A stretch of 64,000 bases of DNA. Origin: CAXXFQ01 sp963674475. GTDB taxonomy: Bacteria; Planctomycetota; Planctomycetia; Pirellulales; Thermoguttaceae. Positions 33,110 through 42,735 of this stretch are shown one piece after another; positions within the stretch are counted from its first letter, which is position 1; every line of letters begins with the position of its first letter. The DNA lies in assembly GCA_963674475.2 (NCBI GenBank), contig CAXXFQ010000033.1:434001-498000 (forward strand), given 5' to 3'. The notes beneath the pieces are model-generated. The model saw nothing but the letters and a program-made list of their open reading frames with translations, did no database searches and was not told where the DNA came from. Position numbers and translations under genes: made by a program.

Positions 33110-33177
33110 TGGATTGTGGTTCCAGAAGTCGGGGGTTCGAATCCCCTCATCCACCCTGAAGCCGTTAGTATCCGCTA
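33109..33177. mobile_element. Right attachment site (attR), 69-bp direct repeat
   Basis: This is an exact copy of 20423-20491, comprising the 3' part of tRNA-His and the first half of its terminator without the 5' half of the tRNA. The next 18 bases (33178-33195) are an extra block absent at the left end; after it, similarity to the left integrase gene resumes. Confidence 0.95.
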
Positions 33178-33359
33178 AGTCATTAGCGACCGCTAGCGGC
33201 TTTTTTTGTGCCAAAACGTTTGATTCTGGCGGGTTACAAGAATCGTTTTCGGCCTCTTCGGCGTTTTTAAGATTTTTCACTCTTGCCACAAATGGCCTTT
33301 CCTGATGGAAAACGGTTCCCCTAACGAATATCTTTAGACCCCTCCTATCAAAACCCGCG
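33178..33359 (-). pseudogene. Remnant of a second, closely related integrase
   Basis: Bases 33196-33297 match the 3' part of the left integrase gene at 20492-20593 (about 97 of 102 identical), with a six-codon insertion before the core (extra ValAlaAsnAspLeuAla). At 33298 the similarity jumps to the region upstream of the integrase start (33321-33359 match 22077-22115, 38 of 39). Everything in between, including the whole catalytic domain, is deleted. It looks like the leftover of a second element integrated in tandem at the same tRNA-His. A 218-codon open frame (33466 to 32810) crosses this remnant, the att core and the integrase tail, but its first part has no protein similarity. Confidence 0.8.
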
Positions 33360-33484
33360 ACATCAACCGCCGGGGGGTGCTTTTCAGCTCGCCAGTCTGG
33401 CCTGACGGGGCTCAAGGCTATGTGAGGAAGCAAAAACCACCAACGATTGGCAACCCGCCAGGCCATTATTCCATACAGATCGAA

Positions 33485-35464
33485 CTAACGTCGACGTCGG
33501 ACCACTATCAGCGTTCCAAGCCCGATCAGAATCAAGGCGACCGCGCCCGGTTCCGGAACTGGCACCACCCCGACCGTCAGCATCGTATACCCGGCCAGGT
33601 CGCCGACGGAAAGGTACTCCAGCGAATAATCCTCGCCATAGGTTGCGCCGGTGATACGGGCCCAGTCCAGCCCATCCCAATATTGAATCGCGTCGGTCCC
33701 CTCGACCAATTCCAAAAATTCGTCAATCGAACCGGAAGCATCCGTCTCCCCGAAAAGTGCCAACATCCCACCGGTCGACATATTGATAAAGCTGTCTCCG
33801 TCACCATTGTAATCGATGGTTAGAGTTGACCCTACACTAACCAGGCCGCCGTCGGTGATCGTCAGTGTTCCTTTGCCCCAGAAACCAACGCGGAGCAAGT
33901 CGGAGTTGGTCCAGGTCGAACCAGCCCCGTCGACAGTTACCTCGCTAGTTGCATGAAAGCCATTGCCGATGTTGCTCCAGCCCCCGCATTTAATTACTCC
34001 TCCTTCGACAATGCTTACCCTTCCATTACCCCAAACGCCTACACTGAGTCCACTGGTACTGACGGTTCCGCCGTCGCTGATCGTCAGCGCCCCACTGCCA
34101 TCCCAGCCAACGAAAAACCTGCCGGAGTTGGTCCATGTCGAACCAGTCCCATCGACGGTTAATGCTCCTGTCGAAGTGCCGGATCGATAGCCGAGGTAGC
34201 AACAGTCATTACATTTTACAATCCCGCCGCCGGTGATATTTAACTTGCCATTACCATAGATGCCAACATTGAGTTCGCCGGAGTTGGACCATGTCGAGCC
34301 GGTCCCGTTGACAGTCACTTCGCCTCTCGACCCGGATTTGTAGCCGATGAACCCCCCGGCCGATTCAACAACCATTCCATCGGAGATACGCATCGTTCCT
34401 GTACCACTATAGCCGGCCCCCATCGAACCGGTGCCGTCGACGTCCAGATTAAGTACAATGTTCTGGCTAGCATTTCTATTTAAATTAAAGGTTTTATTGA
34501 GGCCATGTGTCGCGTCGAAGACTAGATCGACGTCAGCGACTAGGCCGTGGGTGGTAAGCGTACCCGTACCTGTAAGATCATTCAAGTCGCAGCAAAGTCC
34601 ACCTGTTGTAAGTGTTCCATTGTCAAAGTGGATTCTGCCTGACGATCCAGGACTAGTAGCCACGCGGGTATCCTCTTTAACAGTCACTGTCCCGCCATTG
34701 GTGATATTTATCATGCCATTGCCATCGCCATCGCTAGATTTGTTTCCAATGACGAGTTCGCCCGTGTTAGTCCATGTCGAGTCGGGCCCATCCACGGTCA
34801 CCTCACCTGTTGAACCGGATATGTAGCCGATGTAGCTGGAGCTATTACTAAAGGTTCCTCCGTCGGTGATCAGCGTCGTTCCATTGATAACGAAGAGATG
34901 GTCCAAATTAGTCCAGGTCGAGCCGGCCCCGTCGACAGTCACCTCACCTGTTCCGGCGATGGTGCAGCCGTTACTACTGACAGTTCCGCCGTCGGTTATA
35001 TTAAGCGTCCCATGGCCAACACCGAGTCTGCCGGAATCCGTCAAGGTCGAGCCGATCCCATCGACGGTCACCTCGCCTGTCGAAGTCGACCAGGGGCCGA
35101 TGCCGACATGATTGCTAATGACAGCCCCGCCGTTGGTGATAGTTAATGTCCCATCTCCTTGGAGGCCAACTTCGAGGCAGCCAGAGTTGTTCCATGTCGA
35201 GCCGATACCGTCGATGGTCACCTCGCCTGACGAGTCGGAGTAGTAGCCGAGGTATCCATAATAGGAAACCAGATCACTACCACCGTCGGCAATCACCGAA
35301 CCGGTTCCAGTGTTGCCGATGTAGGCGATCGTCGAGGAATCCCACGTCGATGGATCAGCGGGATTCACATTCCCGGTTGAATAGATAGCGGCCGGGAGGG
35401 GGGTGGTTAGTGTTATTGCCGAGAATAGAATGACGCACGCTAGGTAAACTGCCCACTTTGACAT
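33485..35464 (-). CDS. PEP-CTERM protein with T5SS/PEP-CTERM-associated repeats (659 aa)
   Basis: An N-terminal signal peptide (MSKWAVYLACVILFSAITLT) is followed by about ten imperfect ~50-residue repeats of the form STWTNSGxLxVG, GxGTLTITDGGxVSS and GSTGEVTVDGxG. These match the repeat class described for T5SS/PEP-CTERM proteins and predict an elongated beta-helical surface protein. The protein ends with a PEP-CTERM sorting signal: VPVPEPGAVALIL, a hydrophobic helix, then the basic VVRRRR. Exosortase would recognise that signal and cut it after export. The gene lies between integrase remnants, so it may itself have been cargo of the earlier element. Confidence 0.92.
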   Translation of the reverse strand: MSKWAVYLACVILFSAITLTTPLPAAIYSTGNVNPADPSTWDSSTIAYIGNTGTGSVIADGGSDLVSYYGYLGYYSDSSGEVTIDGIGSTWNNSGCLEVGLQGDGTLTITNGGAVISNHVGIGPWSTSTGEVTVDGIGSTLTDSGRLGVGHGTLNITDGGTVSSNGCTIAGTGEVTVDGAGSTWTNLDHLFVINGTTLITDGGTFSNSSSYIGYISGSTGEVTVDGPDSTWTNTGELVIGNKSSDGDGNGMINITNGGTVTVKEDTRVATSPGSSGRIHFDNGTLTTGGLCCDLNDLTGTGTLTTHGLVADVDLVFDATHGLNKTFNLNRNASQNIVLNLDVDGTGSMGAGYSGTGTMRISDGMVVESAGGFIGYKSGSRGEVTVNGTGSTWSNSGELNVGIYGNGKLNITGGGIVKCNDCCYLGYRSGTSTGALTVDGTGSTWTNSGRFFVGWDGSGALTISDGGTVSTSGLSVGVWGNGRVSIVEGGVIKCGGWSNIGNGFHATSEVTVDGAGSTWTNSDLLRVGFWGKGTLTITDGGLVSVGSTLTIDYNGDGDSFINMSTGGMLALFGETDASGSIDEFLELVEGTDAIQYWDGLDWARITGATYGEDYSLEYLSVGDLAGYTMLTVGVVPVPEPGAVALILIGLGTLIVVRRRR

Positions 35465-35917
35465 GACTGGCTCCTGTTTTAAAAAGGGTGAAATTGTTTC
35501 TACTTAGCGAATTCTTTCCATGAGCAAATGAGATGCCATTTTTGGGGAATTTAATTAATCAAACTTGGAAGTGTTTTTATAACTCGTTTTTATGGAAGGG
35601 GATCGTAGGGGCTTTTTTTGTTTTTTCAGTCGTCCCTGTTTTCGAACGGAAAGCGGGGGGATGGATGATTTTGATACAGGTGTATTGATTTGCTTGCCTT
35701 AAAATCGTACATACATAAAATGGGGTATTAAACTGCTGAAAGATACCCACCTAAGAGCTGGGCGGTCAGGGAAAAACGTCTCAGGGGACGTTTGAAGTCG
35801 TCCCAAGTCTTGCGGCGGGACATAGCTGAATAGGCTGTCGGGATGGCGGAAGACGAAAGGTTTGAACTCGGCACGCATCCAGCCGGGATTCGGACCTATT
35901 CACACACCCCCTATTCA
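35465..35917. other. Intergenic region upstream of the PEP-CTERM gene
   Basis: This ~450-base, AT-rich region ends in the 35907-35944 copy of the element-end leader sequence. No gene is recognised. A short frame at 35843 reads like tRNA-antisense translations (GIRTYSHT) but does not fold as a tRNA. Confidence 0.4.
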
Positions 35918-36139
35918 AAACCTGCACACAAAAAGAGCGGGGGATTCGTTGGAATTGGTGGACAGGTTACGGGCAGACGCCAGTCACTCGCCGGCAATCT
36001 TGTCACGTTTTGCCCTAGCCTCTTTCGCTTTCCACTTCCCCAGGTAGATCGTTTTTTTCCGGAGAGAACGACCTGGGCCGATGCGTTGTCTTGAATCGCC
36101 GAAGAGAAGGGATTCGTTTTTCGGGGCAGTCTGGGGCAT
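35918..36139 (-). pseudogene. Decayed N-terminal fragment of another integrase
   Basis: From an ATG at 36139 the reverse strand reads PGRSLRKKTIYLGKWKAKEA, then RAKRDKIAGE and a TGA stop at 35984-35986. Past the stop it continues LASARNLSTNSNESPALFVC. The YLGKW-to-IAGEWLA pattern is typical of the N-terminal arm of planctomycete integrases, in which a tryptophan codon (TGG) would stand where the TGA is. No catalytic domain follows. It is probably a remnant of an element linked to the adjacent tRNA-Ala or to the neighbouring tRNA-His island. Confidence 0.55.
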
Positions 36140-36259
36140 GAAATGCGCCTCTTCTTTCGTGATGGAACGTGTCATTGACACGTCAACTCGAAAAAAAGGC
36201 CGCACTTCTGACTGTCAGAAGGTATCGTAAGATTAGATTTGGCAACGGTTTAGATTAAG

Positions 36260-36859
<600 letters not shown>

Positions 36860-39800
36860 GTGTGGGGTGAAGATTTTTCTCGTATCATTTTGATCTTTAG
36901 TTTGTTCACGGCAATCGTTTCAACGATCGGCTTTTTTCCTTTGTTTTTCTGGCGAAATCCGCGTAAGGAAAAGCAACCTTTGTCCGGTTTGGAAGAACGA
37001 AAAAGCATAGACAACTATTGGGAAATGGCGGCTCGTCAAGCCACGGACGGTTTAGCTATCATAGACCGAAAGGGCCGTTTTTTGTCGGTGAACCCGTCCT
37101 TTACGAACCTTCTGGGGTTATCCGAGACGAAACTGGAAAACCTGGTTTTCTTTGATTTGCTCGGCCAAAAAGAGCGAGCGGCGTGTCAAGAGAAATTTCG
37201 GCAAGTATTCGAACGAAAGCTTGGCCCTTTCACGTTCGAGGCGAGTTTCAGGGAAGAAGAAGGCGGTTCGGTTTGGAGTAAAATTCAGGTTTCGCCTCTC
37301 GAAGAAGATGCTCCGTCCCTCGAAAAGGTCGCGGTGACTTTGTACGATGACGCAAATTCCTCGTCTTTGGAAGAATCGTTCGATCTGAATCCTCGCCGCG
37401 TTTTCTCTCTTTTCGAGAAGATGTCGATCGGGCTCATGGCACTCAATGAGGAAGGCCGTTTTCTTTACGCCAACCAAGCGCTGCTTCATCTTTCCGGATA
37501 TACGCTAGAAGAACTGCAGTCGAAGACGACTTTCGAAATTACGCATCCAGACGACCTTTACCAAACGCTGGAACATATCAATTTCGGACTTGCCGGAGTG
37601 GGAAAAGAGTACCATTACGAAAAGCGAGTTTTAGCGAAGAACGGAAAATACCTCTGGGTAGATGTTCACGCGCGTTCTCATTGGGAAAAAGGTCAGAAAC
37701 CTTGTATACTGGCGACCTGTATCGATATCACCGAATCGAAAAAGGCGTCCGAAGTCATTCGGGATGGAAAAGAACGACTCGAAGTGGCGTTGGAAGGGGC
37801 CGAAATGTCGGTCTGGGAGTGGTCTCGTGAGACCGGAGATATTTCTTTCGTCGACGATACCATTTATAAACTGCTCGAAATCCAACCGGGAAGTATTCCC
37901 GTTAATATGGAAGCGTGGCGATCGAATATCCATCCGGAAGATCGCCCAAAACCGCATGCCCTTTTCACGGCCGTGGTCAATGGAGAACTCCCGTCGTTCG
38001 ATGCCTATTATCGGATTATCACGGGGAAAAAGCGGATCCGATGGGTTCGCGCTTTGGCCAAAGGGCTGGGGTACGACGAGGAGGGGAAGCCTTGGCGGAT
38101 TCTTGGCGAGTGTCAAGATATTACCCGCGTAGTCGTTGCCGAAGAGGCTTTGCGAGAAAGTCAATCGCGTTACCAATCGCTCTTCCAAAGTATGGCCGAA
38201 GGGTTGGCTGTCACGCGAATCGAACGGAGTGAGAAGGGCGATCCGATCGGCTTTCCGATCATCGAGGTCAATCCGGAATTTGAGCGGATTTTCGAGACCA
38301 AGGCTGAATCGCTGCTCGGAAGGGACCTTGCCAACGATCAATCTCCCCACTATTTGCATTGGGTCCAAAAGGCCAAAGAGGTCGTTCAAACCGGAGTGCC
38401 CTGGCAGGAAGAAGGCTATATCGAGTCAATTGGACGTTTTGTTGGCGTCAATCTGTTCTTGATCGGCGAAAATTTATTGGGGTGCCTGTGCGCCGATATT
38501 CACGAGCGAAAACAAAATGAAAAAGCGTTGAAACGACGCAATCGACAGTTCGATGCGGCCAAAGAACTCACGAAATTGTGTGAATGGGAATTTGATATTT
38601 CTCGGCGATGTTATGTGAACACCGAGGAAATCGAGCCGATTTTGGGGGTCTTCTTCAAAAAGCACGAGTGCCATGTCAAAGAAGTCGGAGAGCGAATTCA
38701 TCCGGAGGATCTTCATCGTACAAAACGGGCTTTTAATGATTTCCTGCAAGGAGATCAGCCGTTCGATGTCGTCTTTCGGATGTTGGATGCGCATGGGGAG
38801 ATTCGCTATTATCATGTGATCGGCAAGAAGACGTATGACGAAGACGGGACACCGAAACGCGCGTTTGGAACGTTCATGGACGTGACCAAGCAGAAGGAGA
38901 TTGAAGAAAAAATTCGAGTCGCGGCTACTGAAGCTGAAGCGGCCAGCCAGGCGAAAAGTGCTTTTTTGGCCAACATGAGTCATGAAATCCGAACTCCCAT
39001 GGCCTCCGTACTCGGGTTTGCCGAAGTGCTGGACGACTCGGATCTCGATCCAAAAGAACGCTCTTTAGCCGTCAACACGATCAAGCGAAATGGTCGCGCG
39101 TTGTTGGATTTGATCGACGACATTCTCGACTTGTCGAAAGTCGAAGCGGGACGGATGTCGTTGGAAAAGGTTGAGTATCCTCTGGGCGATCTGGTCGAAA
39201 CCCTGGACGCGATGTTCCGACTCCGCGCCGAAGAAAAGCGACTCGATCTTTCTTTTGTTTTTCACGACGGAATGCCAACCAGCATAGAAACCGATCCGAC
39301 TCGATTACGGCAAATCCTGGTCAATCTGATCGGAAACGCGATTAAATTCACGGAGACCGGCGGTATTCGTATTGAGCTTGGAATGGTCGACGACAAGGCC
39401 AACCGAAAACTGCGGGTTCTCATTTCCGACACCGGGGTTGGAATGTCGAAGAAGCAGTTGGCCAAAATCTTTGATCCATTTACCCAGGCCGACAGTTCGA
39501 CCACGCGTCGTTTCGGCGGGACGGGACTTGGCTTGGCGATTACGAAACGCTTGGTCGAAATGCTCGATGGATCAATCGAGGTGAAAAGTCGAGAGGGGAT
39601 GGGGAGTCAGTTTATCTTACATTTGGATCCCGGAAAAATGGATTTCAGTCTTTGCGAAAAAAATATTTCGTATGAGACCAGAAAAGGAAATGGAAAAATT
39701 TCGATCAAGGAAGAGTCGCCCGCCCGGTTGGAGAAAATCGAGGGAAAGGTCTTGTTGGTTGAAGATAGTCCGGATATCTCTCGTTTGATCCAATATCTTC

Positions 39801-40135
39801 TCGAAAAGAGGGGGCTTTCGGTCGAGACGGCCGAAAACGGTTTGCTTGGCGTCGAAGCGGCCTGTCGTTCGCGGAAAGAGGGATTGCCGTTTGATTTGGT
39901 CATCATGGACGTCCAGATGCCGGTCATGGATGGGCTCGAGGCGACCAGGACGCTACGTCGAATGGACTGGAGAGGCCCGATCATCTCACTGACCGCTCAT
40001 GCCATGCGGGGGGATGAAGAAAAAAGTTTCGCCGCGGGTGCCGATTTCTATTTGACCAAACCGATCCTTCCCGATGCGCTTTACAAGGCGGTCTGTGAGG
40101 CGATGGCCATGGCTTCCGAATGTCGAAGCAACTAA
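36860..40135 (+). CDS. Hybrid sensor histidine kinase with five PAS domains and a receiver (1091 aa)
   Basis: A GTG start at 36860 follows gagaggaa by about nine bases. One N-terminal membrane helix (about residues 6-30, ILIFSLFTAIVSTIGFFPLF) is followed by five PAS/PAC units (about 50-170, 180-300, 305-430, 433-545 and 550-680). The first two carry FLSVNPSFTNLLGLSE and FLYANQALLHLSGYT. Next come the HisKA helix with the phosphorylated histidine (FLANMSHEIRTPM, about residue 708), the HATPase with N box NLIGNAIKFTE, DTGVGM and GGTGLGLAI, and a C-terminal receiver with its aspartate in LVIMDVQMPVMDG (about residue 1016). No separate response regulator or output gene is adjacent. Confidence 0.95.
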   Translation: MWGEDFSRIILIFSLFTAIVSTIGFFPLFFWRNPRKEKQPLSGLEERKSIDNYWEMAARQATDGLAIIDRKGRFLSVNPSFTNLLGLSETKLENLVFFDLLGQKERAACQEKFRQVFERKLGPFTFEASFREEEGGSVWSKIQVSPLEEDAPSLEKVAVTLYDDANSSSLEESFDLNPRRVFSLFEKMSIGLMALNEEGRFLYANQALLHLSGYTLEELQSKTTFEITHPDDLYQTLEHINFGLAGVGKEYHYEKRVLAKNGKYLWVDVHARSHWEKGQKPCILATCIDITESKKASEVIRDGKERLEVALEGAEMSVWEWSRETGDISFVDDTIYKLLEIQPGSIPVNMEAWRSNIHPEDRPKPHALFTAVVNGELPSFDAYYRIITGKKRIRWVRALAKGLGYDEEGKPWRILGECQDITRVVVAEEALRESQSRYQSLFQSMAEGLAVTRIERSEKGDPIGFPIIEVNPEFERIFETKAESLLGRDLANDQSPHYLHWVQKAKEVVQTGVPWQEEGYIESIGRFVGVNLFLIGENLLGCLCADIHERKQNEKALKRRNRQFDAAKELTKLCEWEFDISRRCYVNTEEIEPILGVFFKKHECHVKEVGERIHPEDLHRTKRAFNDFLQGDQPFDVVFRMLDAHGEIRYYHVIGKKTYDEDGTPKRAFGTFMDVTKQKEIEEKIRVAATEAEAASQAKSAFLANMSHEIRTPMASVLGFAEVLDDSDLDPKERSLAVNTIKRNGRALLDLIDDILDLSKVEAGRMSLEKVEYPLGDLVETLDAMFRLRAEEKRLDLSFVFHDGMPTSIETDPTRLRQILVNLIGNAIKFTETGGIRIELGMVDDKANRKLRVLISDTGVGMSKKQLAKIFDPFTQADSSTTRRFGGTGLGLAITKRLVEMLDGSIEVKSREGMGSQFILHLDPGKMDFSLCEKNISYETRKGNGKISIKEESPARLEKIEGKVLLVEDSPDISRLIQYLLEKRGLSVETAENGLLGVEAACRSRKEGLPFDLVIMDVQMPVMDGLEATRTLRRMDWRGPIISLTAHAMRGDEEKSFAAGADFYLTKPILPDALYKAVCEAMAMASECRSN

Positions 40136-40166
40136 GGGGCTGCAATCTGTTTATCTCGCCCCTTTT
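40134..40166 (+). terminator. Terminator of the hybrid histidine kinase gene
   Basis: AAGGGGC (40134-40140), which overlaps the stop codon, pairs with GCCCCTT (40158-40164), followed by ttc. The loop is 17 bases. Confidence 0.55.
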
Positions 40167-40302
40167 CACTCTCTTTACGTAAAGTGCCTACTCTGTTAGT
40201 CTGGAGAGAAATTCATCTCTAATCTCCGTTGACTTACGAGGCCATCTTGGGGATACTTCGAGACAAAATAGGTAAATTTTTGAACCCGGTCGAGGTTTCG
40301 GT

Positions 40303-41577
40303 ATGACGGTCGTCAAGAAAGAGGAATTGAAGCAATATTGTTTAGAGACTGCCCAGAAGGCCAAAAAGGCGTCCGCTGAACTGACCCAAGTTACCGGTGC
40401 CCAGAAGAACGAGTGGCTTCGACGTAGCGCCGCTTTACTTCGAGAACGAACCGTTGCGCTGACCGAGGCGAATCGGCTCGATCTGTCGGCCGCCGACGAC
40501 TATGGATTGACCGAGGCACAAATTGACCGCCTTCGACTGACCGAGGATCGGATTGAAGGGATCGCCCAAGCGCTTCTTGAGGTCGCCATGTTGCCCGACC
40601 CGATCGGTCAGGTGATCGAATCGTCGATTCGCCCTAACGGCCTGGATGTCCAAAAGGTTCGGGTCCCCCTGGGGGTGATTTTCTTTATTTATGAGTCGCG
40701 TCCGAACGTGACGGCCGACGCCGCCGCGCTGTGCGTGAAAAGCGGAAACGCGGTCATCCTTCGCGGGGGAAAAGAGGCAATCCACTCGAGCCAAGCGATC
40801 GCCCAGATCATGTCCGAAGCGGCCGCGGAAGTGGGATTGCCGGGCGACGCGGTCCAACTGGTGGCAACGATCGACCGGGACGCGGTGGGCCATTTTCTCC
40901 ATATGCCCGAGTATATCAGCGTGGCCATTCCACGCGGCGGAGCGGGGCTCATTCGACGTGTGACCGATGAGGCTCAAATGCCGGTGATTAAACATTTTGC
41001 GGGCAATTGCCACGTCTATATCGACCGGGCGGCCGATCCGGAGTTGGCCGCCGCCTTGACCGTCAACGCCAAGTGCCAACGGATGGGCGTCTGTAACGCG
41101 GCCGAGTCGCTGGTCATTCACGCCGACGTGGTCGAGACGCTGTTGCCCAAGATTGCCGACGCCCTGAAAGAGCAAGGGGTCGAGTTGCGGGCCGACGCGG
41201 CTGCACGAGCGTTTGTCCCCGAGGCGAAAGAGGCGACCGACGAGGATTTTGCGACCGAATACCTTGGACCGATCCTTTCGGTCAAAACGGTCGGTTCGTT
41301 GGACGAAGCCATTGAACATATCAACCGATACAGTTCCGGACATACCGAGGCGATCGTGACTCGCGATTTCGACGCAGCTCGCCAGTTTGCGGCGCGGATC
41401 GATTCGTCGGCCGTCATGATCAATGCGAGCACCCGTTTCAACGACGGGGGAGAGTTCGGACTCGGCGCCGAGATCGGCATCAGCACCGACAAGTTCCACG
41501 CCCGTGGCCCTTGCGGCATCAATGAACTGACCAGCTATAAATACGTTTGCTACGGAACGGGCCAACTGCGAGGCTAG
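40303..41577 (+). CDS. proA: Glutamate-5-semialdehyde dehydrogenase (gamma-glutamyl phosphate reductase)
   Basis: This 424-residue enzyme reduces gamma-glutamyl phosphate with NADPH in the second step of proline synthesis. Diagnostic features are VPLGVIFFIYESRPNVTADA (ProA signature), KSGNAVILRGGKEAIHSS, the cysteine nucleophile in KCQRMGVCNAAESL, and the C-terminal HARGPCGINELTSYKYVCYG. Length is normal. No proB is adjacent. Confidence 0.97.
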   Translation: MTVVKKEELKQYCLETAQKAKKASAELTQVTGAQKNEWLRRSAALLRERTVALTEANRLDLSAADDYGLTEAQIDRLRLTEDRIEGIAQALLEVAMLPDPIGQVIESSIRPNGLDVQKVRVPLGVIFFIYESRPNVTADAAALCVKSGNAVILRGGKEAIHSSQAIAQIMSEAAAEVGLPGDAVQLVATIDRDAVGHFLHMPEYISVAIPRGGAGLIRRVTDEAQMPVIKHFAGNCHVYIDRAADPELAAALTVNAKCQRMGVCNAAESLVIHADVVETLLPKIADALKEQGVELRADAAARAFVPEAKEATDEDFATEYLGPILSVKTVGSLDEAIEHINRYSSGHTEAIVTRDFDAARQFAARIDSSAVMINASTRFNDGGEFGLGAEIGISTDKFHARGPCGINELTSYKYVCYGTGQLRG

Positions 41578-41682
41578 CCATTTGATTTTTTGCAACCAGT
41601 TAGGGATAACGTCTTCTCGGCGCCGCAGGAGCGGGTCGATCGGTCGGATAGAAAACGGATTTTCTCACGGAGTTAATGGGAA

Positions 41683-42735
41683 ATGAGCGGGGAAGTACTC
41701 AGCCAAGCAGAAGTCGAAAGCCTTCTCAACGCGATGCAATCGGACGGCGATTCGGCGGCTGCCCCTTCCTCGCCGGCCGCTGGGGAAAAGAAGGGCCCCA
41801 CGACGATCGCCGCGCCCAGTGGCGCGAAAGTCAAGGTGGTCCCTTACGACTTCAAACGGCCCGAGCGGGTCGGCAAAGAGCAGATGCGCGTGCTGCAGAC
41901 GCTCCACGAAGGATTTGGCCGTAACTTCGCGGCCGGACTTTCCGCGATGGTACGCAGTCTGGTGGAGGTCAAGCTTACCAGTGTCGACCAGTTGACCTAT
42001 AGCGAGTTCACTTTTAGCCTCGAAAATCCGACTTGTTTCAATCTGCTGGAAGCGGAGCCGCTGGAAGGGAATCTGATTCTCGACATCAGTCCGTCGATTC
42101 TGTACCCGATCATCGATCGACTGCTTGGCGGTGGAAGTGAAGGGGCGATGATCGCGCGGCGCCCGCTGACCGAGATCGAGTTGAAATTGGTCTCCCGGAT
42201 CACCAGTCTTTTTCTGGAAGAACTTGAACACGCTTGGGAGAATGTTCTCGACTTGAAGCTCCGCGTGGCTCGTGTCGAAAATAATCCCCAGTTGATTCAA
42301 ATCGTGCCGCCCAACGAAGTGGTGGTCTTGATCAGTTTCGAGTTGACGATCGGTGATGTGCGAGGAATGGCCAACCTTTGTATCCCGTTCAACGCGATCG
42401 AGCGTATCAGCGGGAAGCTTTCGGCCAACAGTTGGGTCGCTTACGGCAAACCGAAAACGACTCCGGAAAGCACCAAGCAAATCGGCCAAGTTCTGCAAAG
42501 TTCGCTCATCGAGATCGGGGTCCAATTGGCAAGGACCCGCATTTCCACTGGCGATTTGCTCGGTCTCCATGTGGGAGATATCATTACCACCGATCGGGAT
42601 ATCCGCTCCCCGCTTTTGGTGAAGGTCGAGCAATACGCCAAGTTTTATGCCCGCCCCGGCGAGTACAAAGGACACAAAGCGATTTCTATCGAAACCGACG
42701 TCCAAGTCCCGCCCCCTGAGGCGTTGGACGAATAG
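41683..42735 (+). CDS. fliM: Flagellar motor switch protein FliM
   Basis: This 350-residue C-ring protein binds CheY-P and controls rotation direction. The N-terminal CheY-binding motif is clear (EVLSQAEVESLLNAMQ). The middle domain has LQTLHEGFGRNFAAGLSAMV, VEVKLTSVDQLTYSEF and LDISPSILYPIIDRLLGGG. The C-terminal SpoA domain ends with GDIITTDRDIRSPLLVKVEQ. No fliN, fliL or flgE lies next to it; a gap and a small lipoprotein gene follow. Confidence 0.96.
   Translation: MSGEVLSQAEVESLLNAMQSDGDSAAAPSSPAAGEKKGPTTIAAPSGAKVKVVPYDFKRPERVGKEQMRVLQTLHEGFGRNFAAGLSAMVRSLVEVKLTSVDQLTYSEFTFSLENPTCFNLLEAEPLEGNLILDISPSILYPIIDRLLGGGSEGAMIARRPLTEIELKLVSRITSLFLEELEHAWENVLDLKLRVARVENNPQLIQIVPPNEVVVLISFELTIGDVRGMANLCIPFNAIERISGKLSANSWVAYGKPKTTPESTKQIGQVLQSSLIEIGVQLARTRISTGDLLGLHVGDIITTDRDIRSPLLVKVEQYAKFYARPGEYKGHKAISIETDVQVPPPEALDE

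Noticed and set aside
32810..33466. A 218-codon frame as a normal gene
   Set aside because: It is a composite of an integrase remnant, the att core and the detached integrase tail; its first third has no protein similarity and no ribosome binding site.
35843..36094. 83-codon frame with a tRNA-like GIRTYS stretch
   Set aside because: The underlying bases do not fold as a tRNA arm and no ribosome binding site is present.
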